NCBI GenBank assembly: GCA_902574355.1
Contig: CACGNN010000003.1
Coordinates: 62,001-126,000 of the forward strand
Length of the DNA stretch: 64,000 bases
Direction: 5' to 3'
Source of the DNA: an uncultured SAR86 cluster bacterium
GTDB taxonomy: Bacteria; Pseudomonadota; Gammaproteobacteria; Magnimaribacterales; Magnimaribacteraceae
The position numbers and the translations under genes are program-made. Below the pieces are notes generated by a model. The model was not told the DNA's origin. It ran no database searches and was given only the letters and a program-made list of their open reading frames with translations. Shown here in pieces: positions 33,015-42,253 of this stretch; positions within the stretch are counted from its first letter, which is position 1; every line of letters starts with the position of its first letter.

Positions 33015-34859
33015 CTAACCTTCTTCTAATTTTTGATTTAAATCAAGCCACTGCTCCTCAGACAGTTCTATCTCATTTGTTAAACTAACTTGATCCCTTA
33101 ATAGTGTATGAAAATCTAAGTCTTCATCCTTTTCGTAAGATTTCGGATTATTAAGACTTTTCTCAACTTCTTTTAATTTCCTATTTAGGCGTTTCAATAT
33201 TTTTTCTACAGCAATTATTTCATTCTTTATTTGTTTTCGATCTATTTTAGGTAGTCCTTTTTCTTTTTTATGCTTCTTTTCGCTTTTAGGCGAAGAATTT
33301 TTCAAGACTGATTTTCTGTAATCTTCTAGATCACCTTTAAAATTATCTAAAATACCATTATTTAAAATAAGAAACTCATCTACGGTATTCGCCAATAGAT
33401 GTCTATCGTGAGAAATTAGAAGTATTGCACCTCCGAATCCTTGAAGAGCAACTGTTAAAGCTTGTCGCATATCCATATCCAGATGGTTGGTGGGCTCATC
33501 CATTAGTAATAAATTTGGCTTTTGAAAAGCAATGATAGATAGTGCTAATCTAGCTTTCTCACCCCCAGAAAAGTTTTTTATAGTATTTTTGGTCTTATCG
33601 CCAGTAAAATTAAAACCACCTAAAAAACTTCTTATTTCTGACTCTGTTGCATCCTCATTAACCTTAATAAGATGATCTATGGGACTCTGCTCAAGATTGA
33701 GATCATCAACTTGGTGTTGTGAAAAATATCCAACTTTTAAATTTTTTCCCTCATATTTGTTGCCTTTTAAAAGGGGCAATTCACCATTAAGACTTTTCAC
33801 AAAAGTAGTTTTTCCTGCACCATTTACCCCTAATAATCCAATTCTATCTCCTGGGCGTAGCGATATTTTCACATTACTTATGATGGAGGTCTCATATCCA
33901 AGATGAGCATCTTCAAGAGTTATTAGTGGATTTGAAATCTTACTTGTTTCAGGTATTTTGAATTTAAATGGTGAATCTATGTGTGCTGGCGCTATTAGCT
34001 CCATTCTTTCAAGTGCCTTAATGCGACTTTGGGCTTGTCGGGCTTTCGTTGCTTTTGCTTTAAATCGTTTCACAAATTCTTGCATATGAGAAATTTCTTT
34101 TTGTTGTTTCGAATAATTACTTTCTATCTCGGCAAGTCTTGCTGCCTTTCGTACTTCAAATTGAGAGTAGTTACCTTTATAAAGCTCAATAGTCTCATTA
34201 TGAATATGAGCAATAAAGTTTACGCACTCGTCTAAAAATTCTCTGTCGTGTGATATGAGTAACATCGCGCCTTTAAAAGATTTAATCCAATTACTCAGCC
34301 AAATTATTGCGTCTAAATCTAAATGGTTTGTTGGTTCGTCTAAAAGCAGCAGATCTGAGGGTTGCATGAGCGTTTTAGCGAGATTTAGCCTCACCCGCCA
34401 ACCTCCTGAAAAATCTTTAAGAGTTTTAGAAAATTCTTTTTCAGAAAATCCCAAACCTACCAGTAGTTTTTCTGCTCTAGATTTAGCAGTAAACCCATCA
34501 AGGTCTTCAAGTTGAGAATGAAGTTCTCCTAGAGAGTCATACTCTTCTTTAGACTCAGCGTCTGAAATTGCTTTTTGAATCTCCACAAGTTTTTCGTCAC
34601 CACTGATAACATAATCTAGAGCCTTTTCATCGGTGCCAGGAATTTCTTGAGCCATGCAAGCTACTTTTAAATCCGGAGGATAATTACATTGGCCTTGATC
34701 CGATTCAAATTCACCTAGAATCATCTTAAAGAGGCTTGTTTTTCCAGTTCCATTAGCACCAACTAGTCCAACTTTATTATTTCTATGCACAGTAAAACTT
34801 ACACCTTCAAATAAAAGATTTGAACCTCTTCTTAGAGATAGATTGTTAAATGAGAGCAT
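33015..34859 (-). CDS. ABC-F family ATPase (YheS/Uup-type translation factor)
   Basis: A soluble protein with two ABC domains and no membrane part: Walker A GANGTGKTS and GVNGAGKTT, signatures FSGGWRVRL and FSGGEKARL, Walker B LLLLDEPTNHLDLD and LLLMDEPTNHLDMD, with the linker helices between them and a charged, coiled C-terminal tail. ABC-F proteins act at the ribosomal E site. The N-terminus MLSFNNLSLRRGSNLLFEG matches YheS best, so I chose ATG 34859 over the upstream 34883. The gene stands alone on the minus strand. Confidence 0.92.
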   Translation of the reverse strand: MLSFNNLSLRRGSNLLFEGVSFTVHRNNKVGLVGANGTGKTSLFKMILGEFESDQGQCNYPPDLKVACMAQEIPGTDEKALDYVISGDEKLVEIQKAISDAESKEEYDSLGELHSQLEDLDGFTAKSRAEKLLVGLGFSEKEFSKTLKDFSGGWRVRLNLAKTLMQPSDLLLLDEPTNHLDLDAIIWLSNWIKSFKGAMLLISHDREFLDECVNFIAHIHNETIELYKGNYSQFEVRKAARLAEIESNYSKQQKEISHMQEFVKRFKAKATKARQAQSRIKALERMELIAPAHIDSPFKFKIPETSKISNPLITLEDAHLGYETSIISNVKISLRPGDRIGLLGVNGAGKTTFVKSLNGELPLLKGNKYEGKNLKVGYFSQHQVDDLNLEQSPIDHLIKVNEDATESEIRSFLGGFNFTGDKTKNTIKNFSGGEKARLALSIIAFQKPNLLLMDEPTNHLDMDMRQALTVALQGFGGAILLISHDRHLLANTVDEFLILNNGILDNFKGDLEDYRKSVLKNSSPKSEKKHKKEKGLPKIDRKQIKNEIIAVEKILKRLNRKLKEVEKSLNNPKSYEKDEDLDFHTLLRDQVSLTNEIELSEEQWLDLNQKLEEG

Positions 34860-35009
34860 AAATTTGCCTGCGGATTGTAGCAAATATTATCTTCTAAATT
34901 TCTAAATAAGATACAACATCGACAGTTAAGCTAGTAAAAAGAATATGTTCATATAAGATTCTTAGATTAAACTAAAGATACAAAGGTTCTAAATTTCTTA
35001 ATCTAAAAA

Positions 35010-35201
35010 ATGCAATATATCGAAGGCACAATTCATGACCTGCTAATTTTTATAATCATGATTATTTTAGGAGGATTGACCTGGTACATCGTAAATAAGC
35101 TTTTATCTAGTTTGATTACAAATCAAAGAATCACTGAGATTGTATCTATTATCTGTGGACTTTCTGTTGGCGTATATATTATTAACGAGTTCTTACTCTA
35201 A
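35010..35201 (+). CDS. Small two-span membrane protein
   Basis: The 63-residue product has two hydrophobic helices (about 10-33 and 42-62) joined by a short polar loop with SLITNQRITE. No cysteines or known motif. The upstream gap lacks an obvious ribosome site, so the frame could be fortuitous, but its hydrophobic layout is coherent and it lies just ahead of the MFS transporter on the same strand. Confidence 0.5.
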   Translation: MQYIEGTIHDLLIFIIMIILGGLTWYIVNKLLSSLITNQRITEIVSIICGLSVGVYIINEFLL

Positions 35202-35242
35202 TCCTCTATATACAGGGTGAAATTTCAGTTTATTATTAGATT

Positions 35243-36550
35243 ATGAGTAATTCACAAAAAGAATCTAATATAAGAAAAGTAGCTTTGACGTCATTGTCTG
35301 GCACTAGTATCGAATGGTATGACTTCTTTTTATACGGCGCAGCAGCAGGTTTAGTATTTCCAAAACTCTTTTTTGGAGAAGTTGATCCAACTACTGCATT
35401 AGTTTTATCTTTTATGACTTTTGCTGCAGGATTTATAGCTAGGCCAATCGGAGGAATTGTCTTTGGTCATTTTGGAGACTTAATAGGAAGAAAGAAGACT
35501 TTAGTGATTGCTTTAATGCTTATGGGTATTTCTTCGACTCTTATCGGGTTATTGCCTACCTATGACACTATTGGAATAGTTGCTCCAATATTACTTACTG
35601 CCTTAAGATTTTGTCAGGGTATTGCGATAGGAGGGCAGTGGGGCGGCGCTATGTTACTAGTTACTGAGAGTGCTCCTAGTAATAGGAGAGGCTTCTATGG
35701 TGCTTACGCTCAAGCTGGAGCTCCTGTTGGAGTAATTCTTGCAAACATAGCCTTTATTTCAGTAAGTATGCTTACATCAGAGGAAAACTTCTTATCATGG
35801 GGTTGGAGAATTCCATTTCTCATAAGTTTTGTTCTAGTAATTATCAGTATGTATATACAACTAAATCTAGAGGACACAAAAGCTTTTCAAGATCTTGAGG
35901 CAATGAAATCATCTGATGATAGTAGTCCAAAAGTTGTAAAATCATCTCCAATTTTGGAGGCTTTAAGAAGATATCCTAAAAGGATTTCACTGGCAGCGGG
36001 GGCTTTTCTTTCAGTACAAGTAACTTTCTATATATTAGTGGCATTTATCCTAGCCTATGGTGTTCAGACCACTGACTTAACTAGAAATGATTTACTAATG
36101 GCTGTTTTGATAGGATCTGCATTAATGGTGCCGACGCAATTTATGTTTTCAGATTACTCTGATAAAAAAGGCAGAAAAGGAATCTTTATGACCGGAGCTG
36201 CCTTAACAGCTTTATGGTCCTTTGCTCTTTTCCCTCTAATAGACACGGGAAATTTTTACTTAGTTATACTAGGTGTGACTGGAGGATTGGCCTTTTTAGG
36301 TATGATGTATGGTCCACAAGCAGCCTTTTTTGCTGAATTATTTTCTACAGAAGTGCGATATTCCGGTGCTTCGCTTGGTTATCAAATTGGAGCAATTATT
36401 GGGGGTTCTTTTGCCCCTACAATAGCAACGCTTCTTTGGAAAAATTATGATATTTTTTGGGTGTCTGTCTATATAGCCTTTGCTTCTATATTGTCTTTAA
36501 TATCTGTTTATTTTTTAACTGAAACCTATAAGTCAGACTTGAATGAATAG
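35243..36550 (+). CDS. MFS transporter, metabolite:H+ symporter (MHS) family
   Basis: A 12-span major facilitator of 435 residues. The MHS hallmarks are visible: SGTSIEWYDFFLYGAAAG at the start, RPIGGIVFGHFGDLIGRKKTL for the loop 2-3 motif (in overlapping pieces), and RFCQGIAIGGQWGGA. MHS members (ProP, KgtP, ShiA types) import compatible solutes or organic acids with protons. The substrate cannot be predicted. It is convergent with fbpC, three bases apart. Confidence 0.9.
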   Translation: MSNSQKESNIRKVALTSLSGTSIEWYDFFLYGAAAGLVFPKLFFGEVDPTTALVLSFMTFAAGFIARPIGGIVFGHFGDLIGRKKTLVIALMLMGISSTLIGLLPTYDTIGIVAPILLTALRFCQGIAIGGQWGGAMLLVTESAPSNRRGFYGAYAQAGAPVGVILANIAFISVSMLTSEENFLSWGWRIPFLISFVLVIISMYIQLNLEDTKAFQDLEAMKSSDDSSPKVVKSSPILEALRRYPKRISLAAGAFLSVQVTFYILVAFILAYGVQTTDLTRNDLLMAVLIGSALMVPTQFMFSDYSDKKGRKGIFMTGAALTALWSFALFPLIDTGNFYLVILGVTGGLAFLGMMYGPQAAFFAELFSTEVRYSGASLGYQIGAIIGGSFAPTIATLLWKNYDIFWVSVYIAFASILSLISVYFLTETYKSDLNE

Positions 36551-36553
36551 AGG

Positions 36554-37204
36554 CTAAATTAATTTACCATTTTCCATTCTTAACTGTTTATCAGTCATGA
36601 CCTCAGCTTCATAAGGATCATGAGTGACTAGAAGAATACTAGAATTTTTTTCAGAACAAACCTCAGACACTTCTTTATATAGAGTTTTTCTAAGCTCCTC
36701 ATCTAGGGCACTAAAAGGTTCGTCTAACAATAGTAAATCTGGATTCGGTGCGAGAGATCGAGCAAGTGCAACTCTTTGTTGTTCTCCTCCAGATATTTCA
36801 TGAGGGTACTTATTCTTTAGAGAATCTATTTTTAAAAGTTCTAGAAGATCCGATACAATTTTGTTTTTATCTTTATTTCTATGAATCCCAAAACAAATAT
36901 TTTCATAGACAGACAAATGAGGAAAAAGAGCTTTCTCTTGGACAACAAGTCCAACATTTCGTTTTTCAGGAGGAATGAATATTTTGTGATTAGTCATAAC
37001 TTCTGCTTTCTTAATAATCTCTCCGCTATTTGGTTTTTCTAACCCAGCAATAAGCCTTAATAAAGTACTTTTTCCACATCCCGAAGGACCCAATATTGAA
37101 ACTTTTTCTCCGATTGAAATATTTAAATTAAGATCTTTTATTGTTAAGTCAGACTCCCCGTAAGCATGATTCAGTTCTTTAATTTCTAAGATTAGGTTAT
37201 CCAT
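36554..37204 (-). CDS. fbpC: Ferric iron ABC transporter, ATPase
   Basis: The 216-residue ATPase has Walker A GPSGCGKST, signature ISGGEQQRVALARS, Walker B LLLLDEPFSALD and the switch His in VTHDPYEAE. It is shorter than typical FbpC (about 350) because it lacks the C-terminal TOBE regulatory part. It is the third gene after fbpA and fbpB, four bases beyond fbpB, and shares the Fur-controlled transcript. The iron role comes from its operon partners. Confidence 0.88.
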   Translation of the reverse strand: MDNLILEIKELNHAYGESDLTIKDLNLNISIGEKVSILGPSGCGKSTLLRLIAGLEKPNSGEIIKKAEVMTNHKIFIPPEKRNVGLVVQEKALFPHLSVYENICFGIHRNKDKNKIVSDLLELLKIDSLKNKYPHEISGGEQQRVALARSLAPNPDLLLLDEPFSALDEELRKTLYKEVSEVCSEKNSSILLVTHDPYEAEVMTDKQLRMENGKLI

Positions 37205-37208
37205 TTAC

Positions 37209-38813
37209 TCAATTGGGTCTAGATGATCTTATCATTTTTGAGAGAAATATTATGGGAATCAATCCAATAATGACTATGGCAATAGCAGGTGCAGCTGCTT
37301 GTAACATTCTTTCTTCAGAGGCATAGGTATATGTTGAAACGGCTAACGTTTCAAAATTAAATGGCCTTAATATAAGAGTAGCGGGTAATTCTTTGACTAC
37401 ATCAGACATCACAAGTAAAACTGAGGTTAATAAAGCGGTTTTCATTAGCGGAGAATGTACATTGATCAACATGCGCCAACCTGATATTCCAAGCAATCTA
37501 GATGACTCATCCATCGAATTACTAATTCTTTGGTAACCAGATTCTATAGAGGAGTTTGCAAGTGCATAAGTTTTTATGACGTATGCAATCATCAAACCGA
37601 AGATAGAGCCAGTCAATACAATATCTAAACTAGAGAATAAAAAAGTATCAAGATATACCATTAACTGAACCATACCCACGGCAAGGATTAAGCCTGGTAC
37701 AGCGTAACCTAATGACAATAGCGAACTTAATTTCTCAACCAATTTATTAGGTTTAAATCTGACTGAAAAGTTTATTAATAGAGCTAATCCGGCACAAATT
37801 ATACCTGTACCTAAAGACAGACTCAGCGTATTCATTGCATTACTAATAAATCTATCATTGAAAAAGCCTAGGTTAACTTCGTAAGCCCAAAAACTAAGTT
37901 CAACTATCGGAATAATAAAGCCTATAAAAATTGGAATAAAACAAATCAAAAATGCTATTAATGCCTTAAAACCTTGCAGATTATCCTCAAGATTGGGCGA
38001 GAAATTAGAATTATTAGATGTGTAGATTGACCCGCCCCGAGTATTTTTTTCGATTAGGTAAAATACACCAACAATAATAAGCAATAAAGAAGCCAGTTGC
38101 ATTGCAGTTTGTAGATCGTACAAGCCATACCAAGTTCTAAATATGCCTGTGGTAAAAGTCTCAATTGCAAAGTGATCAACTGCACCGAAGTCAGATAAAG
38201 TTTCCATGATCACTAACATGACACCAGCTATAACAGCAGGTCTTATCATAGGTAACGCAAGCTTATAAAACACTTGTACTTGATTGAGACCTAGCAATCG
38301 TGAGGCTTCTTTCATTGATTTTGATTGATTGATTAGGGCACTTCTAGAAACCAGGTAAACATAAGGGTAAAGAGTAAAGGCGAACACTATGATTGCTCCA
38401 TACATACTCCTCACATTTGGAAAGAAAACGAAATCACTACTGAGATCAAATAAATATCTAATTAAATTATTTGCATCGCCATAAGGATCAAATAGTCCAG
38501 TAAAAGTATAGGCCAAAATGTATGGAGGTATAGACAACGGAAGAATTAAAGCCCATTCAAATATATCCTTACCTATAAAGTTGTAGTTTGTAACAGTCCA
38601 GGCAGTCACTGTTCCAATAATGAATACTAAGAATGCAACTCCAATAACTAAAATTAGTGATGAATTTACATAGTCTAAAAGAACAAATTCATAAAGATGA
38701 GACCAATTATCAGAATAATTCCCAAGTAAACTTGATAAAACTATTACTAGAGGAGCAGTAAAGATAATCAGGACTGCAAAAGGGAGAAGTCTCCAGGAAG
38801 ATATAGTGTTCAA
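37209..38813 (-). CDS. fbpB: Ferric iron ABC transporter, two-domain permease
   Basis: A 534-residue inner membrane protein with about 12 hydrophobic helices in two permease halves, each carrying an EAA-type loop (EASRLLGLNQVQVFYKLALP and DESSRLLGISGWRMLINVHSP). This is the fused FbpB/SfuB arrangement used by periplasmic Fe3+ transporters. Forty-six bases separate it from fbpA and four from fbpC. Confidence 0.92.
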   Translation of the reverse strand: MNTISSWRLLPFAVLIIFTAPLVIVLSSLLGNYSDNWSHLYEFVLLDYVNSSLILVIGVAFLVFIIGTVTAWTVTNYNFIGKDIFEWALILPLSIPPYILAYTFTGLFDPYGDANNLIRYLFDLSSDFVFFPNVRSMYGAIIVFAFTLYPYVYLVSRSALINQSKSMKEASRLLGLNQVQVFYKLALPMIRPAVIAGVMLVIMETLSDFGAVDHFAIETFTTGIFRTWYGLYDLQTAMQLASLLLIIVGVFYLIEKNTRGGSIYTSNNSNFSPNLEDNLQGFKALIAFLICFIPIFIGFIIPIVELSFWAYEVNLGFFNDRFISNAMNTLSLSLGTGIICAGLALLINFSVRFKPNKLVEKLSSLLSLGYAVPGLILAVGMVQLMVYLDTFLFSSLDIVLTGSIFGLMIAYVIKTYALANSSIESGYQRISNSMDESSRLLGISGWRMLINVHSPLMKTALLTSVLLVMSDVVKELPATLILRPFNFETLAVSTYTYASEERMLQAAAPAIAIVIIGLIPIIFLSKMIRSSRPN

Positions 38814-38859
38814 TTTTAAATTTAAAAACGTTTGTAATTAAGCTTAAACTAGAAAAGAG

Positions 38860-39879
38860 CTATTTCCAACCAGACCTATCCATAAGCTTTACTGCATCAG
38901 GATTAAGTTCACCAAAACTTCTCACAGAAGTTTGATCTTCTTTGAAGTCTGTTCCAAACCCTGCTATCTCACTGCTGGGTGCAACATCATTAAGAACTGA
39001 ATATTCATATGATTTATCAATCATATATTTTTGTACTCTGTTTGAAATTAAAAATTCAATGAAAGAATTAGCATTATCTTTATTTGGTGCATTTTTTAAT
39101 ATACCAGCCCCACTTATATTGATATGAGCTCCTCTATTATCTTGATTTGGGAAAATCATTTTTACTTTCTTTGCTGCTTCTAGTTGTTCTTGCCCAGCAG
39201 ATCCAGAAAGCATTATCCCTATGTAATAGCTATTTGCTATGGCTAAGTCTGCCTCTCCATTTGCTACTGCTATTATTTGTGATCTGTCGTTGCCTTGGGG
39301 TTTTCTTGCAAAGTTACTGACTAATTTTTTGGCCCATATTTCAGTTGCTTCTTCTCCTATATTCTCTATCAATGATGCAACTAAAGATTGGTTATACATA
39401 TTATTGGAACTTCTTATAACGATTCTTTTATTCCATTTTTGATCCGCTAAGTCTTCGTAATTAAAATTCTCTAGTAGTTCATCAGAGATATTCTCTGGAT
39501 TGTAAAATATAACCCTGGCTCTTTTAGCTATAGCTGTCCACTCATTATTTGGACCTCTGAGATTTTCAGGAATCTCAGTGAGCACTTTTTCAGACTGAAT
39601 GCTTTGAAATAAACCTTCTTTTTGAACTTTCCAAAGATTTCCTGCATCTACGGTGAAAAAGATGTCAGCAGGTGAGTTTTTACCTTCCGCCTTAAGTCGC
39701 TGCAATAGGGCACTGCCTTTTCCAGAGATGATATTAACTTTTATACCAGTCTCTTGTGTAAATTCTTCGTAAAGTGCATCATCTGAATCATAGTGTCGAG
39801 ATGTATATACATTTACTTCGTCAGCGGTAACTAAATTAACAAAAAAGGCAAAAAGCAAAATCAGTTGAATTTTCTTCAT
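38860..39879 (-). CDS. fbpA: Ferric iron ABC transporter, periplasmic binding protein
   Basis: A 339-residue secreted binding protein with signal peptide ending near LVTA. It shows the FbpA/FutA-type N-terminus (VNVYTSRHYDSDDALYEEF), the FFTVDAGNLW strand and the paired tyrosines in AIANSYYIGIML, which bind iron in this family. It is first in the operon, just downstream of a near-ideal Fur box, so expression should rise under iron limitation. Confidence 0.93.
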   Translation of the reverse strand: MKKIQLILLFAFFVNLVTADEVNVYTSRHYDSDDALYEEFTQETGIKVNIISGKGSALLQRLKAEGKNSPADIFFTVDAGNLWKVQKEGLFQSIQSEKVLTEIPENLRGPNNEWTAIAKRARVIFYNPENISDELLENFNYEDLADQKWNKRIVIRSSNNMYNQSLVASLIENIGEEATEIWAKKLVSNFARKPQGNDRSQIIAVANGEADLAIANSYYIGIMLSGSAGQEQLEAAKKVKMIFPNQDNRGAHINISGAGILKNAPNKDNANSFIEFLISNRVQKYMIDKSYEYSVLNDVAPSSEIAGFGTDFKEDQTSVRSFGELNPDAVKLMDRSGWK

Positions 39880-39898
39880 GGTTAGGATTTTACTTTAT

Positions 39899-39913
39899 TG
39901 AGAATGATTCTCA
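39899..39913 (-). promoter_or_regulatory. Fur box upstream of fbpABC
   Basis: The palindrome TGAGAATGATTCTCA is an exact 7-1-7 inverted repeat, extended to 17 bases as TTGAGAATGATTCTCAA (39898-39914). It fits the Fur 7-1-7 consensus TGATAATGATTATCA at all but two symmetric positions. It lies 20 bases upstream of the fbpA ATG and inside the short gap after the P450 gene. Confidence 0.9.
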
Positions 39914-39921
39914 AATAGAAT

Positions 39922-41250
39922 TTACTTTCTATGAACTATTACTGGTAGATCTGTAATGCCTCTAATAAAACTTGAGTTGAGATACCTAGTTTCTCCTACA
40001 GTTTCAATATATGAAAACCTTTTTAGAATTTCTTCCCAAAGAATCTTAAGTTGAAGATCGGCAAGCCTATTGCCAAGACATCTATGGATTCCAAAACCAA
40101 AGGAGATATGCTGCCTTGCATCTTCTCTTTCAACATTAAGTGCATCAGGATTCTCAAATTTATTAGTATCTCTATTTGCCGATGTGTACCAGATTGCAAC
40201 CTTATCCCATTTTTTAATTTTTTTTCCACCAATTTCAACATCTTCCATTGCCGTTCTACACATGTGTCCAACAGGACTCTGCCACCTAATAATCTCAGAC
40301 ACCATATTTCCTATTAAATCATTGTTAGCTTGTACTTTAGCTAGCTGTTCTGGAAATTGATTGAAAGCTTTAATGCCACCGCTCATCGAATTTCGAGTAG
40401 TGTCATTTCCTGCCACTATTAAGAGAATTACATTTCCTAAAAATTCATTAGGTGTCATATTTTTGGTATTTTCACCTCGAGCGAGCATTGAAATAAGATC
40501 ATTTCCATCACTACCATTTGCCTTCCTTTCTTCCCATATTGAATTGAAGTATTCAAAACATTTCCAAAGTTCTTGAAAACCTTCCTCGGGAGTCTCAAAA
40601 AAATCTGGATCCGTTATTCTCTCAACTGTATCTGACCAATGAATCAGTTTTAATCTATCTTCTTGCGGGACATCAAATAACGTAGCCAACATTCGGCTGG
40701 TTAGCTCTATAGATACCTTATCAACCCAATTAAAAGTCTCTCCATCAGGAAGTGCATCAAGAATACTTTCGGTCCTTTCTCTTATTAACTGTTCAAAATT
40801 TCCTAAATGGCCCTGAGTAAACATCGGCGCAACCACCTGTCTTTGGTCGGTGTGAATGGGCTGATCTTGCATAATGAACATAGGTAGATGAAATATTGCG
40901 TCTGGTGGCTCGGACATTGGCTGTCCACCGAGTCTAATTCCACCATTCATAATGTCAGATGAAAATGTTTTATGATTCATATCAATAGCTTTTACATCTT
41001 CATATCCTGAGATAGACCAATAAGGACCTGCTTGACTATCCTCAGTAAAGTGAACAGGACTCTCTTCTCTTAATCTTTTAAATACGTCAATATCAAGATT
41101 CTTTCCAAACCAATCATTATTGGCAGGATTGATTTTATCGATATCAACAGAGTAGGGATCAATGTCGTCTGGCAATCCCCACTTAGCTTTTATGTCTGCA
41201 TTCGAAATATTTTCAATATCAAGAATATTATTTTTTTGATCTGTACTCAT
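39922..41250 (-). CDS. Cytochrome P450, CYP153-like
   Basis: The 442-residue soluble bacterial P450 has the heme loop FGFGIHRCLGNRLA (Cys391), I-helix GNDTTRNS and the ExxR helix EIIRWQSP. Segments such as DGETFNWVDKVSIELTSRMLATLFD, read in pieces, resemble CYP153 alkane hydroxylases, which hydroxylate terminal carbons of alkanes and terpenes. No ferredoxin or ferredoxin reductase gene is adjacent, so electron partners lie elsewhere. The gene ends before the Fur box of fbpA. Confidence 0.88.
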   Translation of the reverse strand: MSTDQKNNILDIENISNADIKAKWGLPDDIDPYSVDIDKINPANNDWFGKNLDIDVFKRLREESPVHFTEDSQAGPYWSISGYEDVKAIDMNHKTFSSDIMNGGIRLGGQPMSEPPDAIFHLPMFIMQDQPIHTDQRQVVAPMFTQGHLGNFEQLIRERTESILDALPDGETFNWVDKVSIELTSRMLATLFDVPQEDRLKLIHWSDTVERITDPDFFETPEEGFQELWKCFEYFNSIWEERKANGSDGNDLISMLARGENTKNMTPNEFLGNVILLIVAGNDTTRNSMSGGIKAFNQFPEQLAKVQANNDLIGNMVSEIIRWQSPVGHMCRTAMEDVEIGGKKIKKWDKVAIWYTSANRDTNKFENPDALNVEREDARQHISFGFGIHRCLGNRLADLQLKILWEEILKRFSYIETVGETRYLNSSFIRGITDLPVIVHRK

Positions 41251-41324
41251 TTCAAGTACATTATCTCAAAAGATATTGATTATTGTTATAAAGTTTTTTT
41301 TTAATATGTTTTAAAATGTAGCTA

Positions 41325-42002
41325 ATGATAATAGGAATTTTATTTTTTCTAATTGTCTTTGTTATTCCCAAATTTTGGCTTTCGTATTCAATGAAAAGTA
41401 ATGACAAAGAACTCACAAATATGCCATTCAATGCAGAAGAATTCGGAAGGCTTATTTTGGAAGAAAATAATTTAAAAGACGTAAAGATCGAAGAATCTTC
41501 AATGGTAGATCATTATGATTTAAATGATAAGACTGTAAGAGTTCAAGAAGGTAGGTTGTCAAAAAAAAGTTTAACTTCTTTAACTATAGTTTGTCATGAA
41601 ATAGGGCATGCAATACAACATAATGAAGAGTACGGTCCTTTAGTTCGCAGAACAAATATAGTAGAAAAGACTCAGTGGATTTCTAAACTCGGAGGAATAA
41701 TACTCTACAGTGGCCTTCCACTCATATTAGCGACAGGTTCCTTCGGCCTGATCAAAATTTGTCTCATTTTTGTCATATGCTCGGTTCTACTTGGAGTTTT
41801 GATTCACTTAATAACCTTAGATGTAGAGATTGATGCAAGCTTCAGACGAGCTATGCCTATTATTAGAGAAAAGATACCTGAACAATATCATACCAATTGC
41901 AGCAATGTACTTAAAGCAGCTGCTTTTACTTATGTTATTGGTGCACTTACAAGTTTCTTGTCTCTAAGATATTTGTGGCTACTCGTTTCGAGAGTACGTT
42001 AG
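41325..42002 (+). CDS. Membrane zinc metallopeptidase (YugP/DUF-type, HEIGH)
   Basis: The 225-residue protein has an N-terminal span (about 1-18), the motif VCHEIGHAIQH giving HExxH (His91, Glu92, His95), and three further hydrophobic segments after it. This is the layout of YugP-like neutral zinc metallopeptidases, whose membrane role is unclear. It is convergent with the next gene, four bases apart. Confidence 0.85.
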   Translation: MIIGILFFLIVFVIPKFWLSYSMKSNDKELTNMPFNAEEFGRLILEENNLKDVKIEESSMVDHYDLNDKTVRVQEGRLSKKSLTSLTIVCHEIGHAIQHNEEYGPLVRRTNIVEKTQWISKLGGIILYSGLPLILATGSFGLIKICLIFVICSVLLGVLIHLITLDVEIDASFRRAMPIIREKIPEQYHTNCSNVLKAAAFTYVIGALTSFLSLRYLWLLVSRVR

Positions 42003-42006
42003 AAAT

Positions 42007-42249
42007 TTAATCTAACTTCTCTTCAAAGTCACAGACCATCTTAGCCTCAACAGATCCAACAACAGCCAAGTTTACTTTTGCACGACCTTCCATAGATCCA
42101 GAAACTAGACATTTTTCAAGACTTTCTTGAATAATCTCTCTAACGATCTGAGTTAACTCCTCAACAGTTAAGTCGCTAACTGTTTTTTCCTCTGTTGATA
42201 AGATATTGAAGCTTACGAGTAAAATTGCACAAATTAATTTCTTTTTCAT
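42007..42249 (-). CDS. Small secreted protein, unknown
   Basis: The 80-residue product has a signal peptide (MKKKLICAILLVSFNILS) and a helical, acidic mature part with two cysteines (EKCLVSG and MVCDFEEK). No domain is recognised. It lies four bases after the photolyase-related gene on the same strand and is probably co-transcribed with it. Confidence 0.6.
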   Translation of the reverse strand: MKKKLICAILLVSFNILSTEEKTVSDLTVEELTQIVREIIQESLEKCLVSGSMEGRAKVNLAVVGSVEAKMVCDFEEKLD

Positions 42250-42253
42250 ATCT

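Noticed and set aside
36748..36978. 76-codon plus-strand frame inside fbpC
   Set aside because: Antisense shadow; product has no recognisable feature.
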